A stretch of DNA of 64,000 nucleotides from JABMQB01 sp963666575 (GTDB lineage Bacteria; Bacteroidota; Bacteroidia; Bacteroidales; Prolixibacteraceae): NCBI GenBank assembly GCA_963666575.2, contig CAXXYG010000018.1:365561-429560 (forward strand). Direction: 5' to 3'. Position numbers and translations under genes: made by a program. Under the pieces are notes generated by a model. It had not been told where the DNA came from and did no database searches. It saw only the letters and a list, made by a program, of their open reading frames with translations. Positions 18,416-28,877 of this stretch are shown here, in pieces (within the stretch, counting starts at the first letter, position 1; each line of letters starts with the position of its first letter).

Positions 18416-18931
18416 CTATTGAATTCCCAATTTTGTTTTCACAAGAGGAAGAACATCAACACTATCGTTTGATTTATAAATAACAACACCGCTACTTATA
18501 TCAAAAACATATAGTAATCCCATCTCTTTTCCAACTTCGCCAATAGCAGTTTGAGCTTTTTCGAAAATTGGTTGTAACAACTCATTACGTTTTTGTTGTA
18601 ATTGTTGCTGAGCCTGTTGGTTAAAACTTTGAACACGCTGCTGCAAGTCCTGAATTTCAGTTGCTTTGGCATTTTTAACCAAGTCGGAAGCATCAGTTCC
18701 TAATTTTTCAAATTCTTCGAATTTACTTTGTAATTCAGCTTGCATATCACCGTAAAGGCCTTCCATATCTTTGGTTTCTTTTTCCAAAGTAGTCGCAGCT
18801 ACAGCTCTCTCAGGCATAATCTGAATTAAAGCCTGAATATCAATGTGCCCAAATTTAGGGCTTTGTGCATTTGCAAAACCTACTGTTAAGATAAATAGTG
18901 CAACAAAAAATGTTCTTATTAAATTTTTCAT
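18416..18931 (-). CDS. OmpH/Skp-family periplasmic chaperone (second copy)
   Basis: A 171-residue protein with a signal peptide (cleavage after GFANA), then SPKFGHIDIQALIQIMPE and a long charged, Gln-rich coiled coil (about residues 50-130), the Skp/OmpH layout. Skp trimers hold unfolded outer-membrane proteins between the Sec system and BamA. It is the second of two tandem ompH genes directly downstream of bamA, a common order in Bacteroidota. The two copies are of equal length but clearly diverged. The gene is intact and is followed by a terminator. Confidence 0.9.
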   Translation of the reverse strand: MKNLIRTFFVALFILTVGFANAQSPKFGHIDIQALIQIMPERAVAATTLEKETKDMEGLYGDMQAELQSKFEEFEKLGTDASDLVKNAKATEIQDLQQRVQSFNQQAQQQLQQKRNELLQPIFEKAQTAIGEVGKEMGLLYVFDISSGVVIYKSNDSVDVLPLVKTKLGIQ

Positions 18932-18973
18932 AATATTACGTTACTTTTTAATTTTTGGTCACAAATATAATTA

Positions 18974-19489
18974 TTAATTTTTATATCCAAGCTTTTGTAA
19001 AACCTTATCGCTAAGGTCGTATTTTGGATCGGTGTACATCATTGAAGTTCCGCTAGATTTATCAAAAATTACTGCGTAACTTCCTTCTCTGGCAAGATCT
19101 TGAACAGCATTAAAAACATCATCCTGAATAGGCTTTACCAGGCCTTGCCGTTTTTTATATAAATCGCCATCGGGGCCATAATATTTTCGTTGTAATTGTT
19201 TGTATTCCTTCTCTTTTGTAATAATCACATCTTCCCGCTTGCGTTTCATATCATCCGAAAGTAAAACACTTTCTGATTGAAAATCATTATACATTTGTTC
19301 TACTTCGGCATGCATGGATTCTAGTTCTTTTTGGTACTGTTTCGAAGTTTGGTCGAGCTGTCCCTGAGCTGCTTTAAATGCTGGAATATTATCTAAAATA
19401 TATTCAGAATCAATAAAAGCATATTTCTGCGCAAAACCAGCTATCATAAAAACAGCAATAAATCCTAACGTTAATAGTATCTTTTTCAT
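18974..19489 (-). CDS. OmpH/Skp-family periplasmic chaperone (first copy)
   Basis: A 171-residue protein with a signal peptide (MKKILLTLGFIAVFMIAGFA), then KYAFIDSEYILDNIPAF and a coiled coil at about 45-115 (SKQYQKELESMHAEVEQMYN). It belongs to the OmpH/Skp family and is expected to carry outer-membrane proteins to BamA, whose gene lies about 200 bases upstream. A second ompH follows after 42 bases. The C-terminal VLQKLGYK resembles the other copy. Confidence 0.9.
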   Translation of the reverse strand: MKKILLTLGFIAVFMIAGFAQKYAFIDSEYILDNIPAFKAAQGQLDQTSKQYQKELESMHAEVEQMYNDFQSESVLLSDDMKRKREDVIITKEKEYKQLQRKYYGPDGDLYKKRQGLVKPIQDDVFNAVQDLAREGSYAVIFDKSSGTSMMYTDPKYDLSDKVLQKLGYKN

Positions 19490-19697
19490 CTTTTTATAAT
19501 TTTAAATTTTCAACGGCATTCGATGTAATTCGCATAAAACAATTCTTCATGGTGAAAAGCCATTTATTTGCTCGTTTCATCTTTTTTATATTTTAATTAT
19601 TAAAAGGTATTTAATTAACTCATTTAAATTGATGCATCAGATTTTATAAGTCATTTCCCTTTTGGTTTATCAAATACTAAGCCAAATTACGTAACTA

Positions 19698-22406
19698 CTA
19701 GAACTGCTGGCCAATAACAAAGTGGAATTGTCCTTTGTTTGCATCTGGCGACCAAGGGATTTCATCAAATCCATACCCCCAATCGATACCCATCAAACCA
19801 AACATTGGCAAATAAATACGTACACCTAAACCGGCAGACCTGTATAATTTAAACGGATTATAATTCTGGAATGAATCTTCAGCATTACCTGCTTCTAAAA
19901 ATGCCAATGCATAAATTGTAGCACTTGGTTTTAAAGTAACAGGATAACGCAATTCCATAGTAAATTTGGAATAAATACTTGATCCATTCCTACTTTGACT
20001 CAGGCTATAATCTTTATATCCGCGCAAGGCTACATAATCAGTTCCGTAAATATTGTAACCCGACATTCCTGATCCTCCAACAATAAACCCTTCGAAAGGC
20101 GAACGGCGATTTGGATCGTAGTATCCTAAAAATCCAAGTTCATAGGCAGTACGTAATACAAGGTTCCTGTTTTTCGAAAGTGTATTATAATGGTTTCCTT
20201 TTAATAACCATTTATGGTATTCAATCCATTTATATCTTTTATGATTCGAAACATCAGGATTGCTGTAATCTACATTTTCAAATGCTGAATATGGAGGTGT
20301 AATTTTTAACGCCAATGAAATCTGAGATCCAGTACGTGAGTACAATGGATTATCGACAGAATTACGCCCAATGGTTGTTTTAAAACTAAGGTTGTTAAAT
20401 GTGCCATTTACCTGCCCGTTTTCGTCGGCAAGGAAATAAAAATAACTGCCCATGTTCCTTAGGTTATAATGCTCCATCGACAATTCATGGTAAACAGTAA
20501 AGAAATCATCGGGCCATGACAGGCGGTAACCGTAACCCAGCGCTAAAGCGGTTGTTTCCCATATCTGGCTGTCTTCTGAACTAGCATCTTCCGAATCGTA
20601 ATTATACGTTTGCTGTGGATAGCCATAACCGTAGCTTGAGCCATAAGGCGAATAACCATAACCACCGCCGCCGTACGGAGAATAACCACCGCCGTAGCCA
20701 CCGTAGCTACTACCATAAGGGGAATATCCACCATATCCACTACCACCGTATCCCGAAGAATAATTGTTATAATATTTATTGGCAGAATAATTTATACGGG
20801 AATGTGACAATGACAACGAGAAACTATTGGGTTTTTTCCCTCCCAACCATGGTTCGATAAATGAAAGGCTAACAGTACGGTAATACTTTCCACTTGTTTG
20901 ATAACGTAAACTAAGAGTTTGCCCATCGCCTGTAGGTAATGGCCTCCAGGCTTCTTTGTTAAATATGTTACGCATCGAGAAGTTGGCAAACTTTAAACCA
21001 ACAGAACCAACAAACATACCGGCTCCCCAACCTCCTGAGAGTTCAATCTGGTCGTTTGCTTTTTCCTGCAACATATAATTTATATCAACGGTCCCATCTT
21101 CAGGATGAGGAATTACATCGGGATTAATTGCTTCAGGGTCGAAGTGCCCCAATTGGGCCAATTCCCTGTATGAACGCATAATCTGGGATTTACTAAATAA
21201 ATCACCGGGGTATGTACGTAATTCCCTGCGGGCAACGTGTTCGTGGGTTTTGGTATTCCCGGTAATCATTACCTTATTTATGGTTGCTTGTTTCCCTTCA
21301 TAAATCCGCATTTCCATATCAATTGAATCTTGTTCAATATTGGTTTCAACAGGAGTTAAATTAAAAAACAAGTAACCTTTGTCGAGGTACTGATTACTAA
21401 CAGCAGTCCCTTCCTCTTCAGTTAATCTTTTTGATAATAATTTTTGATCAAATACGTCGCCCTTTTTAATACCTAAAACTGTGCCAAGGTATTCACTTGG
21501 GTAAACAGTATTTCCAACCCATTTTATATCGCGGAAATAATACTTCTGCCCTTCATCAACCCAAATCTCTAATTTTACACGGTCTTCACCCGGAATTTTT
21601 ATAATGGTGTCCCGCACAACAATAGCATCGCGATATCCTTTTTCGTTGTATTTTTTTATAAGGTTAAATTTATCCTCGGTTATATTTTTCTTTTAAGAAT
21701 TTTTTTGAGCTGAAAAAGTTTTTTATTTTTTTTGCTTTTGTTTTTTTCATGGACTTCTCTAATGTCCCTGTTTTTAAATTTTCGTTTCCATGAAAAACAA
21801 TATCATCAATTTTAACTTTTTCCTTTTTTATCGATAATAATATCAAGAATAATACTGTTATTTTTTTGTAGTGTCATCCTTCTGAATAATATTTACATCG
21901 GTATTTAGAAATCCTTTTTCCAGAAAAATATCCTTAATTATACGTTCAGCGTTATTGACCTGGTTATCGGTAACCTGGCTACCAACAAGTAATAATACTT
22001 TTGAGGTGATATCGTCTTTTTCAGATTTTGAAACGCCAATAAAATTAACGCCTCCTAATTTTGGACGTTCCTGCAAAAATATTTCGATCCATACTTTGCC
22101 ATTAATTATTTTAGTTGCTTCAATTTTAACATCCGAAAAAAGGCCCTGGTTCCATAATTTACGGATGGCACTTGTAACACCGTCGCCAGGCACATCAATT
22201 TCGTCGCCCACTTTAAGCCCCGAAAGCTGAATAAGCACTTCCTTATCAAGGTAACGGATTCCGGTAATTTTAATTTCAGCAATTTCCAGCTTCTTCTGGC
22301 TGTCGTAATAAATAGAAAAATTGGTACTGTCTTTATCCTGGGCTTTTAAATTCATAAAACCCACTAGTACTAAAAACAATAGAAAAAATGATTTCTGTAT
22401 CCTCAT
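19698..22406 (-). CDS. bamA: Outer-membrane assembly factor BamA, interrupted by three apparent frameshifts
   Basis: BamA folds beta-barrel proteins into the outer membrane. The N-terminal part (22406 to about 21865) has a signal peptide and the first POTRA domains (IAEIKITGIRYLDKEVL). The C-terminal part (21617 to 19698) has the last POTRA domains and the 16-strand barrel ending in IGQQF. Between them the frame breaks three times: near the T7 at 21861-21867, the T5 at 21817-21821, and the GG at 21678-21679. Each needs removal of one base; together they restore a reading of about 900 residues, including VKIDDIVFHGNENLK and KKYNEKGYRDAIVV. An essential gene cannot plausibly carry these, so I read them as sequence errors. 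A Tyr/Gly/Ser-rich loop (20560-20770) is unusual. Confidence 0.9.
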
Positions 22407-22416
22407 TCTGAATTAT

Positions 22417-23162
22417 TTATCTCTCAATTTGTTCACTCGTTTTACCAAACCTTCTTTCTCTTGATTGAAAATCGACTATTGCTTCGAATAGATCCTTTTT
22501 TCTAAAATCGGGCCATAATTTATCAATAAAATATAACTCGGAATAGGCAATTTGCCATAATAAAAAGTTGCTAATTCGGTATTCGCCACTGGTACGAATC
22601 AAAAGTTCCGGGTCGGGAATTCCTTTGGTTGACAAGTAGTTATCAATCAGGTCATTGTTTATATCGTCGGGATTTAATACACCTTTTGTTACTTCAGATG
22701 CAATTTTTTTAACAGCTTCAACAATTTTCCCATTTTGAACTGTAGCTGAGGGCTAAAATCAATGTTAAACCAGTATTCGAACTTAAATTATCAATACACC
22801 GGTAAAGTTTTTCTCTTACTTCAACAGGCAATTGTTCTGTATTACCAATTACGCCAAGCCTAACATTATTCTTATTTAAGTTTTTCAGTTTCAATTTCGA
22901 TGGCATGTACTAACAATGCCATAAGTGCATTCACTTCCTGCGTAGGCCTCGACCAGTTTTCAGTTGAGAATGCATACAACGTAAGGTACTTAATACCTAT
23001 TTCGGCAGCTCCTTCAACTGTTGACTTAACAGCCTCAACACCACGTTCATGCCCAAATATCCGAGGATTTCCGTGCTTGGCAGCCCACCTACCATTCCCA
23101 TCCATAATGATGGCTACATGGCTTGGTATTTTAGTATTGTTTATTTTCTCTTTTACTGACAC
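22417..23162 (-). CDS. uppS: Undecaprenyl diphosphate synthase, interrupted by two apparent frameshifts
   Basis: This cis-prenyltransferase makes the C55 lipid carrier for cell-wall synthesis. The start segment holds HVAIIMDGNGRWA (catalytic Asp in DGNGRW) and FSTENWSRP. The middle segment holds NNVRLGVIGN and ALSYSSKWE. The end holds PELLIRTSGEYRISNFLLWQ and DLFEAIVDFQSRERRFG. The frame breaks at the T5 at 22881-22885 and at the T4 at 22725-22728; each is cured by removing one base and gives a normal length of about 247 residues. The gene lies just upstream of bamA on the same strand. All active-site motifs survive, so I take the breaks as sequence errors. Confidence 0.9.
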
Positions 23163-23168
23163 TCTTAT

Positions 23169-23897
23169 TTAATCTTTGCTTTCGTATGCAGGGCAATCGC
23201 TTTTACCCAGGTAAAGTTTATAAGTTAGGTGTAACCCTAAATATGCTGTATAATCATTGTTATGAAGATAATCGGTATATATAACATCTCCCAAAGGATT
23301 TGTATGTGCAAAAGGATCGTCCAAATTATCTAATTTATCATCGGCTAATTTTCTGAACAGTAATTCAACACCAACTCCCAGCCTTTTACCAATGCTTGCT
23401 TTAATTCCCATACCAAAAGGTACAGTGATAGCCATTACAGGTTCATCTATTTCAATAATTCCTTTATTATTTAAGGCATTTATATCAAAAAGAGCTACCG
23501 GATCGAGTTGGTAATTGTAATATGCAACTCCTAAACCAACCAGGACATATGGTGTAAATGGCGTTTTTTTAACGCCTAAAATATACTTTAGGTAGTTTAT
23601 TTCAGCCTGGACCGAAACATCGTGTACCTGTTTACCAAATGACCAATCTATATTCTGTATAGTACCCTGGGCTCCAATATTGCCGGTTAAATACATTACA
23701 CGTAATCCAACCCTGGCATTAAAATTATACCTAAAATACGCTCCAAAATTTGGTTTTATCGACTGCCCAATATCCATTTGTTCTAAATCGCCAAAATATG
23801 TTGCAGCTCCTCCCCAAATTCCAACATCAGCCGTTTTTTGTGCTCTGCCTAAAACAGAAAATAAAATTAAAGTAAACACCAAAAAAATCTTCTTCAT
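23169..23897 (-). CDS. DUF6089-family outer-membrane beta-barrel protein
   Basis: A 242-residue protein with signal peptide (cleavage after LGRA, before Q) and alternating strands ending TAYLGLHLTYKLYLGKSDCP, fitting a small outer-membrane barrel. The start of the mature part (ADVGIWGGAATYFGDLEQ) and the position between nadK and uppS are typical of the DUF6089 family of Bacteroidota. The function is unknown. It is notable for being uninterrupted in the middle of a region where every neighbour is frameshifted. Six bases separate its stop from the uppS start. Confidence 0.82.
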   Translation of the reverse strand: MKKIFLVFTLILFSVLGRAQKTADVGIWGGAATYFGDLEQMDIGQSIKPNFGAYFRYNFNARVGLRVMYLTGNIGAQGTIQNIDWSFGKQVHDVSVQAEINYLKYILGVKKTPFTPYVLVGLGVAYYNYQLDPVALFDINALNNKGIIEIDEPVMAITVPFGMGIKASIGKRLGVGVELLFRKLADDKLDNLDDPFAHTNPLGDVIYTDYLHNNDYTAYLGLHLTYKLYLGKSDCPAYESKD

Positions 23898-24219
23898 CAG
23901 GTATTAAAATTTCGTTTTTATTTTACTTGTTACAGGCATGTTTTAATTTGTACTTTTTTTACTAAAAATTGAAGGGTGAGACCCAAAGGTTTTGCCCACT
24001 TCAACACAACAAATTCTAGGTCGTTTTTAAACAAAACAAATGGTTTATTTACTCCAAATTCTCTTGTAAACTCCTATCTATCAATGAACATACATCTTTC
24101 GTCTTTTGAACATAACCGCTTTCAAAAGCTACAAAAAGTAATATAATTCCTAATAACTACATACCTGTTAGTTATTATAAAACCCCAACAGAGGTTAAAA
24201 ATTGTTAAGCATGTAAATT
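23898..24219. other. Intergenic region between nadK and the DUF6089 gene
   Basis: A 322-base AT-rich gap without a credible open frame. It contains one perfect 9-base inverted repeat, TAATAACTA (24151-24159) and TAGTTATTA (24169-24177), with a 9-base loop but no T tract. I see no clear promoter match for the DUF6089 gene. Confidence 0.4.
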
Positions 24220-25103
24220 TTAATTACGCTTATCAATTCCCCACATCAGTTTATTCCTGAGAGTATTATAAAATGAATGATCCTTCAGAACAAACCGTTT
24301 TTAATTTCGAATTGGCCTTTTTTATTACTACGGAAGTTGAAAATTCAACATTTGTAGAATTAGAATCGAGTGAAGCAAGATAATGAGAACCACGTCCTTC
24401 GACATGCAATTTTATAATGCTACTATCGGGTACAACTAATGGCCTGACAGTAAGGTTATGTGGAGCTATTGGAGTTATTACAAAATTTTCGGAATTAGGA
24501 GATAATATGGGGCCACCAACACTTAATGAATAAGCAGTCGATCCGGTTGGAGTTGCAATTATTAATCCATCGGCCCAATAATTATTCAGAAATTCACCGT
24601 TAATAAACGCCTTAATATTTATCATCGAAGATGTATCGGTTTTTAAAACAGTCATTTCATTCAAGGCCATATTATAATTCATAGCTATTGATGAATCAAA
24701 ATCAACCTGAAGCATCGTACGTTCCAATACGTCGTATTTTTCATCAAAAATTTCAGACAATACATTAATCATTTCTTCCTGTGAAATTTCAGCTAAAAAG
24801 CCTAACCTTCCAATGTTTATACCAACTGTTGGGATGGCATAATTTTGTATTTTCTGGGCTGACTGCAAAAAGGTACCATCACCGCCAATGCTGAATATTA
24901 ATTTATTGGCTGGATTAAAATCAATTGATGATTCAAAATAACCAGAACAATATGGCGAATAGTGCTGGTCGTTTGTTAAATGGTCGTAAAAAGGTTTATA
25001 AATCTGAACATTAATATTCCAGCTTTTACAGATATTAAAAAAAACTATCGAGAACAGAAATGGCATTTGTACTAACTACATTTCCAAATACGGCAATATC
25101 CAT
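24220..25103 (-). CDS. nadK: NAD kinase, interrupted by two apparent frameshifts
   Basis: NAD kinase phosphorylates NAD to NADP. The main open segment (25066-24266) has the family motifs SIGGDGTFLQSA, LNEMTVLK and ADGLIIATPTGSTAYSLS (catalytic Asp in GGDGT). The true start is the ATG at 25103 (MDIAVFGNVVS). That frame is lost in the A8 at 25037-25044, where removing one base joins it to the main segment. Near the end, removing one base in the A4 at 24270-24273 extends the protein through NTLRNKLMWGIDKRN to a stop at 24220, as in relatives. The corrected length of about 293 residues is normal. It sits directly after the CBS gene on the same strand. Confidence 0.9.
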
Positions 25104-25117
25104 AAAAATTGAATTAT

Positions 25118-25785
25118 TTAAAGGTTCATGTATTTCATGAATTGATCATACCTGTCTTCATACAAATCATTCAAAATTGAACTATCCATAAAAACAGATT
25201 TTACATCTATATCGTACCGGGCAAAGGTTTGAATTATTGCTGTCAGCTCTACAACATTAAGTTTCATTGTGAGCAACAAATTATTCCCTCCCGGCAACCG
25301 GTTCACAAATAAGCTTAAAATTTTAGCATCGTTACTCTCAACAATCTGGGCAATTTGCGACAATGAATAATCGTATAAATTCATTTCTAAAATGATTACC
25401 CCACCCGGTTCGTGTACTGCATATAAATTTGAGAATTTTCGTGCCAGATCGTACAAAATGATAACTCCCAAATAAACATGTTTTGAATCGAGAACCGGAA
25501 CAACACTTAACTTTAATTTGTACATGATTGCGGCCACCTCAAAAATATGCTGATCGACATGCACATGTGGCGTTGGCAACTTCCCTATTTGTTTTTCAAA
25601 ACTTAACATCTGTTAAATCAAGGTCGTATATCATTTTATCACCCACAAGCCCCAAATAGTTTTTCACCATCAACAACAGGCAAATGCGAAACCCTGAATA
25701 CATCCATCCAGTTAAGGGCTTTTTGGCCATCATCCGAAATTCGCAATGCAGGAACTACTTCTGATATTAATTTCTCGGCTATCAA
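25118..25785 (-). CDS. CBS-domain protein, interrupted by two apparent frameshifts
   Basis: The corrected protein (about 220 residues) has a pair of CBS domains followed by a C-terminal region seen in Bacteroidota CBS proteins next to nadK. CBS pairs usually bind adenine nucleotides; the role of this protein is unknown. Segments read KLISEVVPALRISDDGQKAL, VSHLPVVDGEKLFG, GDKMIYDLDLTDV and SVVPVLDSKHVYLGVI. The frame breaks in the C4 at 25650-25653 and again near 25597-25607, each cured by removing one base. No ATG precedes the conserved start, so a TTG at 25785 is likely. A TACATTTG at 25838-25845 on this strand may be its -7 element. pdxJ is divergent. Confidence 0.75.
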
Positions 25786-25850
25786 CTCTTTTCCTTTAAA
25801 TTTTATGTTTTCAAATCTTAGTCGTAACTTGCCATTCCAAATGTAGAACT

Positions 25851-26565
25851 ATGACCAGATTAAGTGTAAATATAAATAAAATAGCAACACTAAGAAACTC
25901 CCGCGGAGGAATTATACCAAGTGTTACAGACGCTACCATCAATTGTCAAAAATTTGGTGCACAAGGAATTACTATCCATCCTCGCCCCCGACGAAAGGCA
26001 TATAACACGGCAAGATGTTTTTGACATTAAACCTTTAGTAACTACCGAATTTAATATTGAAGGTTATCCAAGTGAGGATTTTATCAAAATGGTTATCGAT
26101 ATTAAAGCCGATCAGGTAACCCTTGTTCCCGACAAACACAACCAACTAACAAGCGATCATGGCTGGGATACAATAAAACATTATCACTTCTTAAAAGAAG
26201 TTATTTTAAGGCTTCAGGATAATGGAATCCGTACATCTATTTTTGTTGACCCTGATAATGAAGCCATTGAAGGAGCAGCGAAAATTGGGACAAACCGTAT
26301 TGAATTGTACACCGAATCGTATGCATTAAATTTCTCTAAAAATCCAGAAGAAGCCATTGCCCCATTTGTTGAAGCTAGTAAAACTTGTAAAGAATTAGGA
26401 ATTGAAGTAAATGCCGGACATGATTTAAACCTAATAAATCTCAATTATTTTTATAAAAACATACCTAATCTTTTAGAAGTTTCAATAGGCCATGCGTTGG
26501 TTGCCGATGCGTTGTATTTAGGCCTTGAATCAACCATAAAAAAATACCTCGATTGCCTTAAATAA
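25851..26565 (+). CDS. pdxJ: Pyridoxine 5'-phosphate synthase, interrupted by one apparent frameshift
   Basis: PdxJ condenses 1-deoxyxylulose 5-phosphate with an aminoacetone phosphate to give pyridoxine phosphate. The ATG at 25851 opens MTRLSVNINKIATLRNSRGG, followed by VTDATINCQKFGAQGITIHP, and the second segment continues DERHITRQDV. The two frames join if one C is removed from the C5 at 25985-25989. Later motifs such as VTLVPDK, FVDPDNEAIEGA, RIELYTE and VNAGHDLNL are intact. The corrected length of 237 residues is typical. The stop abuts the ATG of the hydrolase gene, so the two are probably co-transcribed. Confidence 0.92.
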
Positions 26566-27369
26566 ATGACACAACTTTTTTTTAGAAAAACAGGCTCGGG
26601 CCAACCATTGGTTATTGTGCATGGTTTATATGGCTCATCGGATAACTGGATGGCTATTGCCAAAAGGCTATCGGCTAAATTTACGGTGTACCTTGTGGAT
26701 CAACGAAACCATGGTTTATCACCCCATGTCGACACCAATTCGTACAACGATATGCGTAACGACCTGGCTGATTTTATGGACAGGCAAAATATCGATAAAA
26801 CAATTCTTCTCGGCCACAGTATGGGTGGAAAGACAGCTATGCACTATGCTGCTGATTATCCTGAAAGAATTAAAAAAATAATTGTTGCCGACATTGCACC
26901 AAAAAACTACCTGGAGAGTGATAAAAACAGCAGGTATTATTTACACCACAATATTTTATTGGCAATGATGGAAATTGATTTTTCAGTCATTAAATCACGT
27001 GAAGACATTGCGGATTACCTGGCTGAAAAAATTGATAACGCCCGAATCAGGCAATTTTTATTAAAAAATGTTGCCATTGATAAAACAAAAAAAGGGTACA
27101 AATGGAAAATTAATCCTGAGGTTTTGTATAACTACCTTGATGAAATAGTGAGTGGTGTTAATCCTTCGTGGTTTTCCGACAGAATTCCCATTACAAATTA
27201 TCCGGTACTGTTTATCAGAGGAGTAAAATCGGATTATATTTTACCTGAAGACGAGAAACTTATCCATGGCATTTATCCCGAGGCACAAATAGTTGATATT
27301 CCAGAAGCCGGTCATTGGCTTCATGCCGAACAACCCGAATTATTTGAGAAAGCTATCCTTCAGTTCTAA
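26566..27369 (+). CDS. Alpha/beta hydrolase (YbfF-like esterase)
   Basis: A 267-residue alpha/beta hydrolase. The nucleophile elbow is GHSMGG (Ser85), the oxyanion loop is VHGLYGSSDNW near residue 18, and the catalytic His lies in AGHWLHAEQP near the C-terminus. The layout and length match the YbfF/esterase group, which cleaves short acyl esters in vitro; the natural substrate is unknown. It begins at the base after the pdxJ stop, as often seen in Bacteroidota, so it shares that transcript. It converges on malQ. No signal peptide, so it is cytoplasmic. Confidence 0.87.
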   Translation: MTQLFFRKTGSGQPLVIVHGLYGSSDNWMAIAKRLSAKFTVYLVDQRNHGLSPHVDTNSYNDMRNDLADFMDRQNIDKTILLGHSMGGKTAMHYAADYPERIKKIIVADIAPKNYLESDKNSRYYLHHNILLAMMEIDFSVIKSREDIADYLAEKIDNARIRQFLLKNVAIDKTKKGYKWKINPEVLYNYLDEIVSGVNPSWFSDRIPITNYPVLFIRGVKSDYILPEDEKLIHGIYPEAQIVDIPEAGHWLHAEQPELFEKAILQF

Positions 27370-27395
27370 AAACCTGTTATTAACGACTCTACCTA

Positions 27396-28877
27396 TTATA
27401 CTTCTGGCTTAACTCCTTTAAAAACCGGGCATGTTTTGATTTTTAATTGATTTTGCCTGAATCTCCATCCCCAGTTGCCAGTGGCGGTTCCTGGAATATT
27501 CATGCGTGCTTCGGCTCCCAATTCAAAAAGGTCTTGCAACGGAATCACTGCCATTTTTGCGGTGGATGACCAGGCCATTTTAATCATTCTTTGCACCACC
27601 GAACCTGGTCCCGAAGGCAGGTATTTTTTTAATTGCACTTTTTCTTCTTTTTTAGCCGATCGATACCAGGCCCATAAAGTATCATTATCGTGTGTTCCCG
27701 TATATACAGCAAAATTTGAATCGTAATTAAAAGGCAGGTTTTGATTTTTTTTGTCAGAAGAAAAAGCAAACTGCAGAACTTTCATTCCGGGCAATCTAAA
27801 ATCGTCACGCAATTTTTCAACTTCCTCAGTAATAACTCCCAGGTCTTCGGCTATTAGCTGTATGCCATCGTTTTGTTTTCCGAAAGCTTCAAGTAATTCA
27901 TATCCTAAGGCAGGTTCCCAGGTACCATTTTCGGCTGTCTTTTCACCGGCTTTCACCGACCAGTATGACTCCAATCCTCTAAAATGATCGATTCGGACAA
28001 GGTCATACATTTTCAGATTAAAAGTAAGCCTGGCTAACCACCAATCAAAATTACGTTCTTTCAGGCGTTGCCAATTAAAAACAGGGTTGCCCCAAAGTTG
28101 TCCTGTCTCACTAAAATAATCGGGAGGTACACCGCCAACAAAAGTTGGTTCTAAATCTTCATCGAGCTGGAAAATATCAGTATTTGCCCACACATCAGCA
28201 CTGTCGGCTGAAACATAAAGAGGAATATCACCAACAATCTTAACACCTAATGAATTGGCATAACTTTTTAACTTGTTCCATTGCCTAAAAAATATAAATT
28301 GTAAAAACTTCTGAAACTCAACCTCGTCCTTATAATCAGTCCCATATTTGCTAAGGGCTTTATTCTCGCGGAATTTAAGGCCTTTGTCCCATTTATTCCA
28401 GGCAATATTATCACTGTTTTTTTTGGTAGCCATAAACATGGCATAATCATTTAACCACCATGCATGTTCTGCAATAAATTTAAGGTATTCCTCCTTTAAA
28501 TGATTTTTTTCATCGGACTCAAAACAATTAAAAGCTTTCAGTAATAAAGGAATTTTCCAACCATTCACCTTTTCAAACAGGACCTTCCTAACATCAAATT
28601 TTGGTGCTTTCCTGAGATCGGAATGTTCAAGCAGATTATCATTAATTAATTCGGAAAGACTTATCAGCGATGGATTTCCGGCAAAAGCTGAATAACATTG
28701 ATAAGGAGAACCGCCATAACCAGCAGGCCCTAAAGGAAGTATTTGCCACAACTTTTGTCCGGCATCATGTAAAAAATCCACAAAATCATATGCTTCTTTC
28801 CCAAAACTTCCAATACCTTCCTTTCCAGGAAGAGAAGTAATATGTAATAAAATTCCACTGCTACGTTCAGTCTTCAT
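27396..28877 (-). CDS. malQ: 4-alpha-glucanotransferase (amylomaltase)
   Basis: A GH77 enzyme that moves alpha-1,4-glucan segments between acceptors and releases glucose. I choose the ATG at 28877 (MKTERSSGILLHITSLPG) over an upstream in-frame ATG at 28925, since family members begin here; the length is then about 493 residues. Key motifs are LPLGPAGYGGSPYQ, VRIDHFRGLE (nucleophile Asp), IAEDLGVI (acid-base Glu) and GTHDNDT. The start overlaps the end of the Gfo/Idh gene by 11 bases, which suggests one operon. No defects seen. Confidence 0.94.
   Translation of the reverse strand: MKTERSSGILLHITSLPGKEGIGSFGKEAYDFVDFLHDAGQKLWQILPLGPAGYGGSPYQCYSAFAGNPSLISLSELINDNLLEHSDLRKAPKFDVRKVLFEKVNGWKIPLLLKAFNCFESDEKNHLKEEYLKFIAEHAWWLNDYAMFMATKKNSDNIAWNKWDKGLKFRENKALSKYGTDYKDEVEFQKFLQFIFFRQWNKLKSYANSLGVKIVGDIPLYVSADSADVWANTDIFQLDEDLEPTFVGGVPPDYFSETGQLWGNPVFNWQRLKERNFDWWLARLTFNLKMYDLVRIDHFRGLESYWSVKAGEKTAENGTWEPALGYELLEAFGKQNDGIQLIAEDLGVITEEVEKLRDDFRLPGMKVLQFAFSSDKKNQNLPFNYDSNFAVYTGTHDNDTLWAWYRSAKKEEKVQLKKYLPSGPGSVVQRMIKMAWSSTAKMAVIPLQDLFELGAEARMNIPGTATGNWGWRFRQNQLKIKTCPVFKGVKPEV

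Noticed and set aside
24151..24177. 9-base inverted repeat as a terminator after the DUF6089 or before nadK genes
   Set aside because: It has no T tract on either strand and does not lie just past a stop codon.
21658..25989. Programmed +1 frameshifting as an explanation of the repeated breaks
   Set aside because: Known programmed sites occur singly in particular genes; ten in five unrelated genes within 4.3 kb, with intact genes beside them, fits sequence error far better.
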